Assembly: GCF_002104995.1 (NCBI RefSeq)
Contig: NW_024468250.1
Coordinates: forward strand, 620,001 to 684,000
DNA length: 64,000 nt
From: Linderina pennispora
Lineage: Eukaryota; Kickxellomycota; Kickxellomycetes; Kickxellales; Kickxellaceae
Direction of reading: 5' to 3'
A program made the translations under genes and the position numbers. Below, piece after piece: positions 47,476-55,575 of the stretch. Every line of letters starts with the position of its first letter. Position 1 is the stretch's first letter. The notes beneath the pieces are model-generated. The model searched no databases, had not been told where the DNA came from, and worked only from the letters and a program-made list of their open reading frames with translations.

Positions 47476-47715
47476 TTAAAACATATTATATGCTACCATC
47501 CACTCCATATATCTATGGGAATTTTGACACACTTCATATATATGTTCAACCTTTATCTCATAAAAAGTTCCACTAAGTTGGATCCAATTATGCACTTGGA
47601 ATGCTAAGCCAGCACTCATGTTAAAGTCATGGATAAGCACTAAAGTTAGCATGTCTCTTTCTTCAGTACTCAAATCAGCTATATGTTTCTTAAGGAAGTT
47701 ATGGAATGATGGCAT
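47476..47715 (-). CDS. Small 79-aa transposon protein A
   Basis: This intact 79-aa ORF starts MPSFHNFLKKHIADLSTEER. It aligns end to end with the 79-aa ORF at 49215-49454. Shared features are FxxF near the start, LSxEER-like residues, FNMS, a central WI, H.(Y/F)(E/D)VC and a C-terminal ME.MVA...F. It looks helical and has no signal peptide or known domain. It lies 226 bp downstream of the transposase gene, on the same strand. The function is unknown; DNA binding or transposase regulation is possible but not shown by the sequence. Confidence 0.7.
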   Translation of the reverse strand: MPSFHNFLKKHIADLSTEERDMLTLVLIHDFNMSAGLAFQVHNWIQLSGTFYEIKVEHIYEVCQNSHRYMEWMVAYNMF

Positions 47716-47941
47716 TTTCTAAAATTGATAATGAACTAGAGTTGTCTATCTTATCTTACCACCCATGAACAATCAATTATAAGAATTACAAGAGAAGGAG
47801 TAGAATGTGCATTAGATAATAAAGTTTTAAAAGTTCTAACTATCTTTTACTAAATTTAGCAGTTATGAATACCCTCTATATTGAATAATATTGATAAGAA
47901 CTAGCTATTTTAAAATCAAGTAGCTAGCATCATATCTGTTA

Positions 47942-49171
47942 TTACCCCATATCTACAAAGCAGTCATAGTTGTCATCAATTTTAGATTGTAGAAATCTAT
48001 TTTGTAGTTCAACCATTGATGCTTCAAACTCAACCTTTTGAGGTAAAGTATATGTTGGTTCCATTTGTGTTGATCTTTCATTGTGTGATTCAGGATAGTC
48101 AAAGTTTGTCATAACCCAGAGAGTATGATGATGTTCTACTTGCACATCACTGTTTGCTAGTATTTTCTTCATATTATATAATACACAGCACAGTTTCATT
48201 TGCACATTGTAAACATTCTTATTCTTTACTCGAACAATCTCCTTATTTGACAACCTTTTGAATGTTGTTCCTAGTTCTCCAAATGTGTTTTCTACCATTG
48301 AATGGAATGATCCAAGATGGGAATTGTACTCTACTTCTGCTTCTAGTAAGTTTACCCCTCTCTGCTTTCTAATTGGCAAACAAAAGTTATGCATTCCAAA
48401 GTCCTCCTGCTCTTCTTCCTCTGTCATCTCTTGAAGAACACTCTGTGGATAGCCACCATCAAGCACAATACAATCTATAGGGGATATCCTCTTTAATAAT
48501 CCCATGTTTTTAATCATTCTTGAATCTGGATTATCTCTACAGTCTTCTGTTGGTGAAACAAGTAGAACCATTCCATTTATATCAATGCAAACTTGTGTAC
48601 GATATCCTGATTTCTTCAACTTGAAGGAATAAAGTCCTGGTTTGTATGCTCCATTGTGTAGTGCTCTTGAGTCATGGCCATCTAACATTAGTGTTACATG
48701 TTTAAACCCATGAGGATTCTGCATCTTTGCTGCAAGTAGTCGTAGCTCTGGAGTAGAAAACATTGTTTGCAGATAGAATGTTAGCTTCTTATTCAAATCT
48801 TGCATTTCAGAAATGTAGAACATATTATGAATAACTTGATAGCTGCTTCTTGGAAGGAATCTTTCCATTTCATTGATTGACAATCCTTCTACAAGTTGGT
48901 ATAAGATAAGCAATCCTTTTTCTATACTTCTGTAAGGACATGGATAATGAGTGCAGCCAAACAGAACATTCAGAAAGAAGAAAACAGGAATCATCCCTAG
49001 ATGTTTAAGAAGTGTATCTTTTATAAGTTTGATTTCTCTTACTTCACGAACTTCACTTCTGTGATATTTTGTATGCTTAAGAACTACCCAGTCATCATTC
49101 AGAAATTTCCACTTATTTGTGTAGAGCTTATGATATTCCTTTTCTCTGAGTTCTTGTAATTGATGATTCAT
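47942..49171 (-). CDS. DDE-type transposase (DDE_Tnp_4/Harbinger-like)
   Basis: The intact 409-aa protein shows a DDE endonuclease layout. The first acidic site is in VTLMLDGHDSRA (about residue 170), with YSFKLKKSGYRTQVCIDINGM following. The second is in DCIVLDGGYPQS (about 235), and the Glu is in HSMVENTFGELGTTFKRL (about 300). The N-terminal half (PYRSIEKGLLILYQLVEGLS) resembles the helical region before the catalytic core in HARBI1/DDE_Tnp_4 proteins. It should cut and join the element ends bearing GGAGG. It is divergent from the 79-aa gene at 49215, 43 bp apart. Family placement is by pattern only; IS4/IS5-related alternatives are possible. Confidence 0.78.
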   Translation of the reverse strand: MNHQLQELREKEYHKLYTNKWKFLNDDWVVLKHTKYHRSEVREVREIKLIKDTLLKHLGMIPVFFFLNVLFGCTHYPCPYRSIEKGLLILYQLVEGLSINEMERFLPRSSYQVIHNMFYISEMQDLNKKLTFYLQTMFSTPELRLLAAKMQNPHGFKHVTLMLDGHDSRALHNGAYKPGLYSFKLKKSGYRTQVCIDINGMVLLVSPTEDCRDNPDSRMIKNMGLLKRISPIDCIVLDGGYPQSVLQEMTEEEEQEDFGMHNFCLPIRKQRGVNLLEAEVEYNSHLGSFHSMVENTFGELGTTFKRLSNKEIVRVKNKNVYNVQMKLCCVLYNMKKILANSDVQVEHHHTLWVMTNFDYPESHNERSTQMEPTYTLPQKVEFEASMVELQNRFLQSKIDDNYDCFVDMG

Positions 49172-49214
49172 CTGTGCGATGTACTAATAAATTTAAAAGT
49201 TGTCATTTATTATA

Positions 49215-49454
49215 ATGGGCCCATTCTATAAGTTCTTCAACACTCAACTTTCTGAGCTAGATGAGGAAGAGAGAGAAAAGCTAGTCCAACTACTTAGCAG
49301 AAATTTCAATATGAGCAGAAAATTAACAGTGTATATCAGAGCATGGATTAAGAATGTTTCAGAAGATAGGGGTGTTAGTATTAAGCATGTGTTTGATGTA
49401 TGCAACTACAGTTGTGCAGATATGGAAGTAATGGTTGCCAACTGCCCATTTTAA
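49215..49454 (+). CDS. Small 79-aa transposon protein B, paralog of protein A
   Basis: The first ATG is at 49215, giving MGPFYKFFNTQLSELDEEER and exactly 79 aa, like its partner at 47476-47715. The body keeps FNMS, WI, KHVFDVC and MEVMVA. It lies on the opposite strand from the three other genes of the element, between the transposase start and the 547-aa gene end. Its stop codon is 2 bp from the stop of the convergent gene. The function is unknown. Confidence 0.7.
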   Translation: MGPFYKFFNTQLSELDEEEREKLVQLLSRNFNMSRKLTVYIRAWIKNVSEDRGVSIKHVFDVCNYSCADMEVMVANCPF

Positions 49455-49456
49455 AA

Positions 49457-51100
49457 CTAGATCCTCTCAGTATGGATAATACGATTATGAATTCTAGTTA
49501 CTTTAAGCACCACTTCTTGATTTGGTTGGCCAATAACAGAAGCAATACATTCACCAAATGGACTACTTGCCAGTACTTTGATAAGTGTATGAGTGCTGCT
49601 AACTATTTCATTGTGAATCATAGAAATATCTAGATAGTAGAAAGGTAATCCTCTAAAAGTATATAGGAAGTAATAACTAACTAAGAACTCATCACCAACA
49701 TGAAGTATGTTGTAAGCAACTTTATATCTAGCTGGCTTGAGATCAGTATTTTCTCTTAAATATGTAGGTTCTAGATCATCAAGTTCAATATTGCTAATAT
49801 CTGCAAGAAGGTCATCTATTCCTAAACCATCAGTATTATCACTAACAATTGAGAGAGTTGAAAGCCTAACTTTCTCTCTTGCTTGCTGAGCTGTTAACCA
49901 ATCAATATGTATTCCACGATAGTTAATAAGTCCCATTTCAGCAAATGTATGTTGTTGTCTTTCTCTTGAAGCAACTGGCCAGAAGGAGTTTCTCTGACTA
50001 GGAACAATAGTGATGTTTGTGATATCTCTTCTCAGAACAACTTCAGATTCAAGAGGACCACTACTAGTAGCATATGTAAGAAGAACAGTTGGGTGTCCAT
50101 TGAATGTAAGATTAGAAACAACAGTCATCATATCCTCATTCTTTTTCAACTTTTTAGCTATTCCTTGTTTCTTCTTAGTTGTTTTATTGAACCAATGGCA
50201 GTAACCAAGAGAATGTTCTTTATGGAAGTAAATACACAATGTATGTTTGTTATGAATCTGATCAACTAGTGCCATCCATTGCTTTTCATAAGATGTTGCA
50301 AATGTCCTACAGTTATGAAGAAACTCAAGAGTATTAACAATTAAGTTTGTGTTCCATTCTACTTCCTTCAACTCAGGAGAGTGAACAGTAAGCTCAAGTC
50401 TCATTAATCCTTCATTCCTACACGCAACAAGTGTTTCACCAAACTGTTGAGAAGTTGGCATTACTAGCTCTGATAGCTTAGAAGTAAGTTGATTGCGAAC
50501 TTCACCACTTTCTAAGAGTTGAACAAATTTATTATACAACTTGTTCCTTATTCTTATCTCATCTTCATCAGTAAACCAGCTAATACAGTTTGCTCCAACT
50601 TTATTTTCATCATCAAGAATATCTTTGCTACTGATTCCATTATCAAGAAGAAATTCCTTAACAATAGCTCTAGAAGAAATATTTAGACAATCCATGGTAA
50701 TATCATAGTTTTGAAGAAATACATGTTCTTGATGCATCCTAAGAAAGATATCAGTTAGTGCAGGATCAGCTATTGCAACATTTGGAGCAGATACTTTATA
50801 CACAGAGACGTTACCATTTGTCACACTTGTGCTGCATCTTATATATTTAAAACTATAACCATCACCAAATACTCTATGCAATCTATCAAAAGGAGTAATA
50901 TTGTGAAGTTGATCCATTAGAGTATATGAGTCAGGAATCTCAACAACACATGAATCCATAAAGATATCAGATTGCTGAACAAATCCTTGCTGTTCAATGC
51001 CATTACTAGTATATCTTGCATCAGATATATCAGGCATATTATCTCTATTCTTCAACTCAAGTCCCAAAAGGGAGTTAAGATATACTCTTAAGGAGGCCAT
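49457..51100 (-). CDS. 547-aa element-encoded protein, weakly replication-initiator-like
   Basis: This large intact ORF starts MASLRVYLNSLLGLE. The first three codons lie inside the end of repeat copy 2 (51092 onward), so copy 2 probably supplies its promoter; the next in-frame Met is MPDISDAR at residue 22. I see no certain domain. The stretch NYDITMDCLNISSRAIVKEF (about 130), then IRNKLYNKFVQLLESGEVR (about 185) and EGLMRLELTVHSPELKE (about 230), recalls the D..., K.YNK...E..., G..RLE.. pattern of replication-initiator proteins such as phage CRI/gpII relatives. There is no clear HUH motif. A His/Cys cluster (HNKHTLCIYFHKEHSLGYCH, about 280-300) might bind metal. The C-terminal third is mixed. 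I infer a DNA-handling role, with low confidence. Confidence 0.6.
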   Translation of the reverse strand: MASLRVYLNSLLGLELKNRDNMPDISDARYTSNGIEQQGFVQQSDIFMDSCVVEIPDSYTLMDQLHNITPFDRLHRVFGDGYSFKYIRCSTSVTNGNVSVYKVSAPNVAIADPALTDIFLRMHQEHVFLQNYDITMDCLNISSRAIVKEFLLDNGISSKDILDDENKVGANCISWFTDEDEIRIRNKLYNKFVQLLESGEVRNQLTSKLSELVMPTSQQFGETLVACRNEGLMRLELTVHSPELKEVEWNTNLIVNTLEFLHNCRTFATSYEKQWMALVDQIHNKHTLCIYFHKEHSLGYCHWFNKTTKKKQGIAKKLKKNEDMMTVVSNLTFNGHPTVLLTYATSSGPLESEVVLRRDITNITIVPSQRNSFWPVASRERQQHTFAEMGLINYRGIHIDWLTAQQAREKVRLSTLSIVSDNTDGLGIDDLLADISNIELDDLEPTYLRENTDLKPARYKVAYNILHVGDEFLVSYYFLYTFRGLPFYYLDISMIHNEIVSSTHTLIKVLASSPFGECIASVIGQPNQEVVLKVTRIHNRIIHTERI

Positions 51101-51487
51101 TCACAAATAAGAAAGTTTAAAGAAACTTAATATCTTGTATCAGAATAACCAAGTATTAAATAACAAATCAATTACTAGCAGTTGAAAAATATTTTAAAAA
51201 TCAGAATGTTTAGTGATGGCCAAAAAGATTTTAGCAACTAGATTAACTAATAAATAAAAATATAAGAATAGACACTTCTCCGAAACCCCCTTTGGCATCC
51301 TGAAAAATTTCAGTTGATTTCTCGGGACGCAGCCTGTATCTCAGTAGAAGCATATTAATTGTGTATCAACTGAAATTTTTCAGGATGCCGAAGGGGGTTT
51401 CGGAGAAGTTCAAAAAAAACAAAAGAACAAAAAGTTTTACAACTTCTAATTACTTTTTACTTAGTTTAGTGATTGTGAATGACCTCC
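51092..51487 (+). repeat. 396-bp hairpin-bearing terminal repeat, copy 2
   Basis: It differs from copy 1 at only two bases (one, in the left stem arm, gives a single stem mismatch). Stem arms are at 51274-51317 and 51366-51409. It lies directly upstream of the 547-aa gene and contributes its start codon. The right flank ATT matches the left flank of copy 1. Confidence 0.9.
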
Positions 51488-52300
51488 ATTATTTATAGTT
51501 TATATTAGTAATTGGTATAAATATATTCTTATTTGATTATTCTTTTATAAGATTCTTAAGCATTTTAAATTTTCTATCTTTAAATAACTACTATAGTAAG
51601 AATACAACATTATTAGCTAGGATATCTAGAGTTGGAAAACAATAAAAAAAAAATAATAAAAATAATAGCTTAAATTGTATAAGCTACTACTAAGATATAG
51701 GCTGGGTTATAAGAAATTAACTAAAATTTTTAGGATGCTACTAGGGGTTTCATAAAAGTGCCTATTTTAGTATTTATATAAACTAGTAAATAATTTATAT
51801 ATTATTAATTAGTTATTCTAATAAAAAATGATTAGTTCCTTTAAACTTTCTTATCTATGAATAACCTCTAGTACTAAGTATTATATACCCTATTAGAAGT
51901 TAGTCTGTAATTCTAAGTTTTATAATAATATTTTATTTTATTTAAGTTTTTCTATTCTGATACTAAATATAGTGCTTCTCTAAAACCCCCATCAGTATCC
52001 TAAAAAATTTTAGTTAATATATAATTAGTATGCTTTTACTGAGATAGAGGCTAAGCCCTACCCAATTAACTGAAATTTTTAGGATACTAAAAGGTTTTTA
52101 GAGAAGCACCATATTTGGTATCTTTTAGTTCTTTAATATTTTTGTTGTTATAATATTTATATTCATTAATAAATATTCTTGATTTTTAAAATATATATTT
52201 GAATTAGTAATTGATTTCTATACTACTAATTGATTATTCTTTTATAAGATATTTAAGTAGTTAGAACTTTCTTATATTTAAATAACTACTATTAGCTATA
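51488..52300 (-). repeat. Cluster of decayed 396-bp repeat copies
   Basis: At least three degenerate copies lie in the opposite orientation to the intact ones. One is a tail fragment ending near 51590, one runs about 51600-51888 (ending with the complement of GAGGTTATTCATAGATAAG), and one about 51890-52290 still has both hairpin arms recognisable. Substitutions are mostly C-to-T/G-to-A, making them far more AT-rich. Confidence 0.6.
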
Positions 52301-52355
52301 GTATTTAAGGTAATGTATTGGCAAAATTGGATATAGTTAATAATATAATCTATCC

Positions 52356-52577
52356 TTATGCATTACTATGGTTATTGTTTTGGCTATTGCCTTGATTATT
52401 GCCTTGATTATTGCCTTGATTATTGCCTTGGTTATTGCCTTGGTTGTTATCTTGGTTATTATTTTGGCCATTACCTCCTACATTTCCTTGAATATAATCC
52501 TGGGCTACACCAACAATTGTATCCTGGATAAGCTGTTTAACCCTAGATGAGGAAAAAGCTGCTCTAAACCTGCTCAT
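52356..52577 (-). CDS. Small Asn/Gln/Gly-repeat protein, hypothetical
   Basis: This 73-aa ORF (MSRFRAAFSSSRVKQLIQDT) has an amphipathic-looking N-terminal half (to about residue 31). A low-complexity tail of QGNN units follows, encoded by a 12-bp tandem repeat (about 52377-52445). A TATATATA-like element lies about 190 bp upstream on the minus strand. It could be a real small gene or merely an open microsatellite; no homolog is recognised. Confidence 0.35.
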   Translation of the reverse strand: MSRFRAAFSSSRVKQLIQDTIVGVAQDYIQGNVGGNGQNNNQDNNQGNNQGNNQGNNQGNNQGNSQNNNHSNA

Positions 52578-53035
52578 AGTTTTGGATAGGTTTGAATAGA
52601 GAGTATAATGTTCTTATAAAAGAAATGGCATATAAGTAAAACTAAAGTTTATAATGAAAAATGTATTGTTATAATACTAAGATGAAAAATTTATAAGAAG
52701 TAGGTTAATATATGACTATTTACGGAAGGAGTGAATGTGTGATATCTACCATAGATAGGAGAGGAGCAGGGTATATATAGCCAACCTCATGTGGCTACTC
52801 AGGATAGGGATTAATAGTATGCAAACATTTTTGAATGGCATTGCATGACTAGGACTCTCACTACAAAAACCAGCAGAACTGCTTAGTGCCTGGCTTTCCA
52901 GTTCCCTTTCTTTCTTTTTTTTTTTTGAATAGTCTCAATACTACATATTCGCAACCAACTACTGTTCTCTTTTTTTTTATACAGCACCGCAGTTTATAAT
53001 AAACTGTACTTCTAACATAGAGAATTGCTTTTATT

Positions 53036-53326
53036 GTGGGCCTGCAAAGCTACGCGACTGTCTCTTTTGCTCTCTTTCACTTCCTTTTTCACTTTCTATT
53101 TCTCAATGTGATAAACACAGACTCCATTATTGGGAAAAGGTGTCAGAGTCACAGCGCTTGCGCTAATAGTGGAATAAGTGAGAGGCCAGAGTCACTGATG
53201 ACAGAGTTGGAAAACTATGAAGGCCATGTGGTGAGTGGAACCACACTGGCTTGCGGCGCAAGCTTCACTCATTTTATTTGTAATTGCATATCAGGGTACA
53301 ACTGTGGGGCACCTCATGATTGTTAG
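53036..53326 (+). CDS. Cryptic small cysteine-rich ORF, doubtful
   Basis: This 96-codon frame has a hydrophobic start (FALFHFLFHFLFLNV, signal-peptide-like) and a Cys-rich end (CGASFTHFICNC, YNCGAPHDC). It begins with GTG and has no in-frame ATG upstream of the hydrophobic part, so it would need an upstream exon or a changed start. It may be a secreted-protein pseudogene or chance. Confidence 0.2.
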   Translation: MGLQSYATVSFALFHFLFHFLFLNVINTDSIIGKRCQSHSACANSGISERPESLMTELENYEGHVVSGTTLACGASFTHFICNCISGYNCGAPHDC

Positions 53327-53643
53327 GTGTGCTATGGCTTTATGGTGGCCACTATTCAGTCTATGTCAGCCATAGCTATCTCAATCAGTATGTCACGATT
53401 AGCTATATAGCAATGTAGGTATGCTGAAGAATAGTATTGGATATTAGCCATAATTAAAAAAATATATTTATGGCTGGCCTGGCGTAGAATGAATGCGCCA
53501 GGCTATATACGAGTTCGAATGCATCGCACAAATTCGGTCATGGAAGATCTAGAGCCAAAACCATAGCGCCAGCACTATGGTGTAAAGAAGAGAAAAGCGA
53601 GCAAGCTAGGAAGCTACTTATAAAGAGAGCACCAAAATAAAGG

Positions 53644-54366
53644 CTATGAGGTGTGATTCTTCAGCTTTTTTAGATATTCAGTTAGCTTCTCGACTTCAGA
53701 AGCAGGGGACGGGTGTTCATAGCCATCTGGGTATACTCTGTCGATATTCCACTTCTTGCTGTACGCGTTGGAAAAGTCGATCAATTTGACTTCGTCTCCG
53801 TTCACCATGATATTCTGTGGCCCCAAGTCGCCATGGACTATCCCTTGATCGTGAAGGATTTTGAGCGCTGCAAAGCATCTGCTCTTCCCTACATCCGATA
53901 GGCTGTCTACTATCGGAAGCTCCTTTCCGTCGAAATATTCCGAGACTAGGCCATTCGCTGTGACTCCGAGGTACTCCTGTATATATGAGTGCCTAGGAAG
54001 GAATTTCATTCCAATCAACGATTCAGCGATGAGAGGCAGCACATTGTCTTCGTCGCGAGCATATTTCACAAAGACATCCCTCCCCTGGTATTCAGCCCTG
54101 AAGGTCAGAGTGCCAGAAAAGCAGCGCAGAAGCTTCTTGTTCGTCAAGTCTTCTTCTTTAATGATGTGCATGTGGATATTTTCGAAACCAGCCTTGGTCG
54201 GCTGCGGTATGCTGTGTATGCCCTCAGTCAGTCTCATCGGCCAGCGAAACGTGTATTCTCCTTTAGGATACCTGAGGTAAATGAAGCTCGTGATATACAT
54301 CTTCAGCATCACAAGCCGGCTGCCAAAATCAACCAGTCTGCCATCCGACTCGATAATGGTCCTCAT
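53644..54366 (-). CDS. Kinase-like protein (atypical protein kinase fold)
   Basis: The 240-aa ORF starts MRTIIESDGRLVDFG. It has kinase landmarks: VFVKYA (candidate ATP-binding Lys, about residue 97), a Glu-containing helix (IAESLIGMKF), IVHGDLGPQNIMV (catalytic loop in which HGDL replaces HRDL, about 175-187) and VKLIDFSNA (metal-binding Asp, DFS instead of DFG). The product lacks most of a C-lobe, ending about 45 residues after DFS, as in small Bud32/RIO-like or aminoglycoside-phosphotransferase-like kinases. It lies inside the AT-rich island but is itself less AT-rich than its surroundings, so it may be cargo or a recent arrival. The substrate is unknown. Confidence 0.65.
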   Translation of the reverse strand: MRTIIESDGRLVDFGSRLVMLKMYITSFIYLRYPKGEYTFRWPMRLTEGIHSIPQPTKAGFENIHMHIIKEEDLTNKKLLRCFSGTLTFRAEYQGRDVFVKYARDEDNVLPLIAESLIGMKFLPRHSYIQEYLGVTANGLVSEYFDGKELPIVDSLSDVGKSRCFAALKILHDQGIVHGDLGPQNIMVNGDEVKLIDFSNAYSKKWNIDRVYPDGYEHPSPASEVEKLTEYLKKLKNHTS

Positions 54367-55575
54367 TGTGTTAGCTATGAGAGCGCAGGTCCAGTTGGGG
54401 GGAGGGAACTACTAAATGTTTGGCTATCTAGCGAACAGAGAATAAAGGTGTGTTGTAGACACGATTGCGACTTATACAACTAATAAGCATAAAGAAAAAC
54501 AAAAACAAAAACCACATACTGGTACAGACTGTTGTGCTTGTATAGTGGGGAACTGTCGGGTTGCGTAAGCACACGTGATCCTAATTAAGGGACTGAGAAT
54601 AATATTAACACATAATTGAAAGTCTTGCGCTTGTGATGTGTGTTTACCTCTATATAAGACAGATGCATTTGTTTGTACTTTGGTTAGTATAACTGGTCAG
54701 CTGGCTTTAATAAAGTAGATATGATAACCAAATATTGCAGCACCATAGTAGGGCTTTGGTCATAGTACTAAATTTATATAAAATTAGAAGTATTAATAAC
54801 TAGCATTGATATTATATCTATAGATCCTTAATATAATTACTACTAAAACAAGTATAGTAAGATATTTACTTTAAGCTATTAGTAGATAACTTACTATAAC
54901 TTCTGAATAATACTAGTAACAGTAAGGACAAAATCCTTAGTTAGCTTAAAGAACTATATAAATAAACACATGCTTTCAAGCTATCCTATATACCAATAAA
55001 TGTTCTATTTATAGTAATATAGTATAGAGGTTATTCATAGATAAGAAAGTTTAAATAAACAAATAACCTTTTATTAGAATAGATATTTAACAAATTATAA
55101 ATCATTTACTAGTATTGAATAAGTATTATATAACTAGATTATTCATTAACACCTAAAATAATAATAGCAACTATATTAACAAATAAACAAAAATACTAAA
55201 ATGGGTACTTTTATAAACCCCTATCAGTATCCTAAAAATATCAGTTTGGTTTCTTTATAACTTAGCCTATATCTCAGTAGAAGAATATTAATTGTTTATT
55301 AACTGAAAATTTTTCAGGATACTAGTAGGGGTTTTATAGAAATACTATGGTCACAAAGGAACAATATGTTTTAGATGTTTTAAATATCTTTCTACCTAGT
55401 TCAGTAACTATAAAGAACCTCTTATATAGTGGCCAGATAAGCAGTGGTGCTTTACCTTCCAAAAAAAAAAAATTAGGCCAAGCTGCAGTCCTTATGTAAA
55501 AGGTGTGCCTATATTCCTAGTGATAAGCATATTAAGCCTAGAAAGAGCATAGGTATATGATAATTTTACAAGAGG
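54367..55575. other. AT-rich non-coding end of the island
   Basis: This stretch of 1.2 kb has no coding ORF. It includes one decayed repeat copy (listed separately) and a short A-run near 55461. It ends where the right inverted arm starts. Confidence 0.45.
55027..55428 (+). repeat. Decayed full-length copy of the 396-bp repeat
   Basis: It runs from GAGGTTATTCATAGATAAGAAAG to a terminus ending GAACCTC and is about 400 bp long, in the same orientation as the intact copies. The hairpin arms and the TATCTCAGTAGAAGAATATTAATTG loop portion are recognisable, but many stem C and G positions have become T and A. Confidence 0.7.

Larger units (their letters stand above)
46191..51487. mobile_element. 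Compact 5.3-kb composite transposable element with 396-bp terminal direct repeats
   Basis: Two nearly identical 396-bp repeats (46191-46586 and 51092-51487, same orientation) flank four protein genes. From left to right these are a 79-aa protein (-), a DDE transposase (-), a paralogous 79-aa protein (+) and a 547-aa protein (-). The outer flanks read ATT on both sides (ATT before 46191, ATT after 51487), compatible with a 3-bp target duplication for the whole unit. The inner flanks of the repeats differ (TAG, TAA). The reading frames are intact, so the element is young. Gene packing is tight: 43 bp between the divergent transposase and small ORF, 2 bp between the convergent small ORF and 547-aa gene. 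Superfamily assignment is uncertain (PIF/Harbinger- or IS5-like). Confidence 0.75.

Noticed and set aside
46373-51409. CRISPR-like or phage-like repeat array
   Set aside because: Only two intact repeats 4.9 kb apart, in a eukaryotic chromosome with introns; they behave as transposon ends.
53476-53535. tRNA-like A/B boxes (TGGCGTAGAATGA and GAGTTCGAATGC) next to an 8-bp hairpin
   Set aside because: No acceptor stem or anticodon arm closes around them, and the A-B spacing is too short for a tRNA; a SINE head is possible but unsupported.
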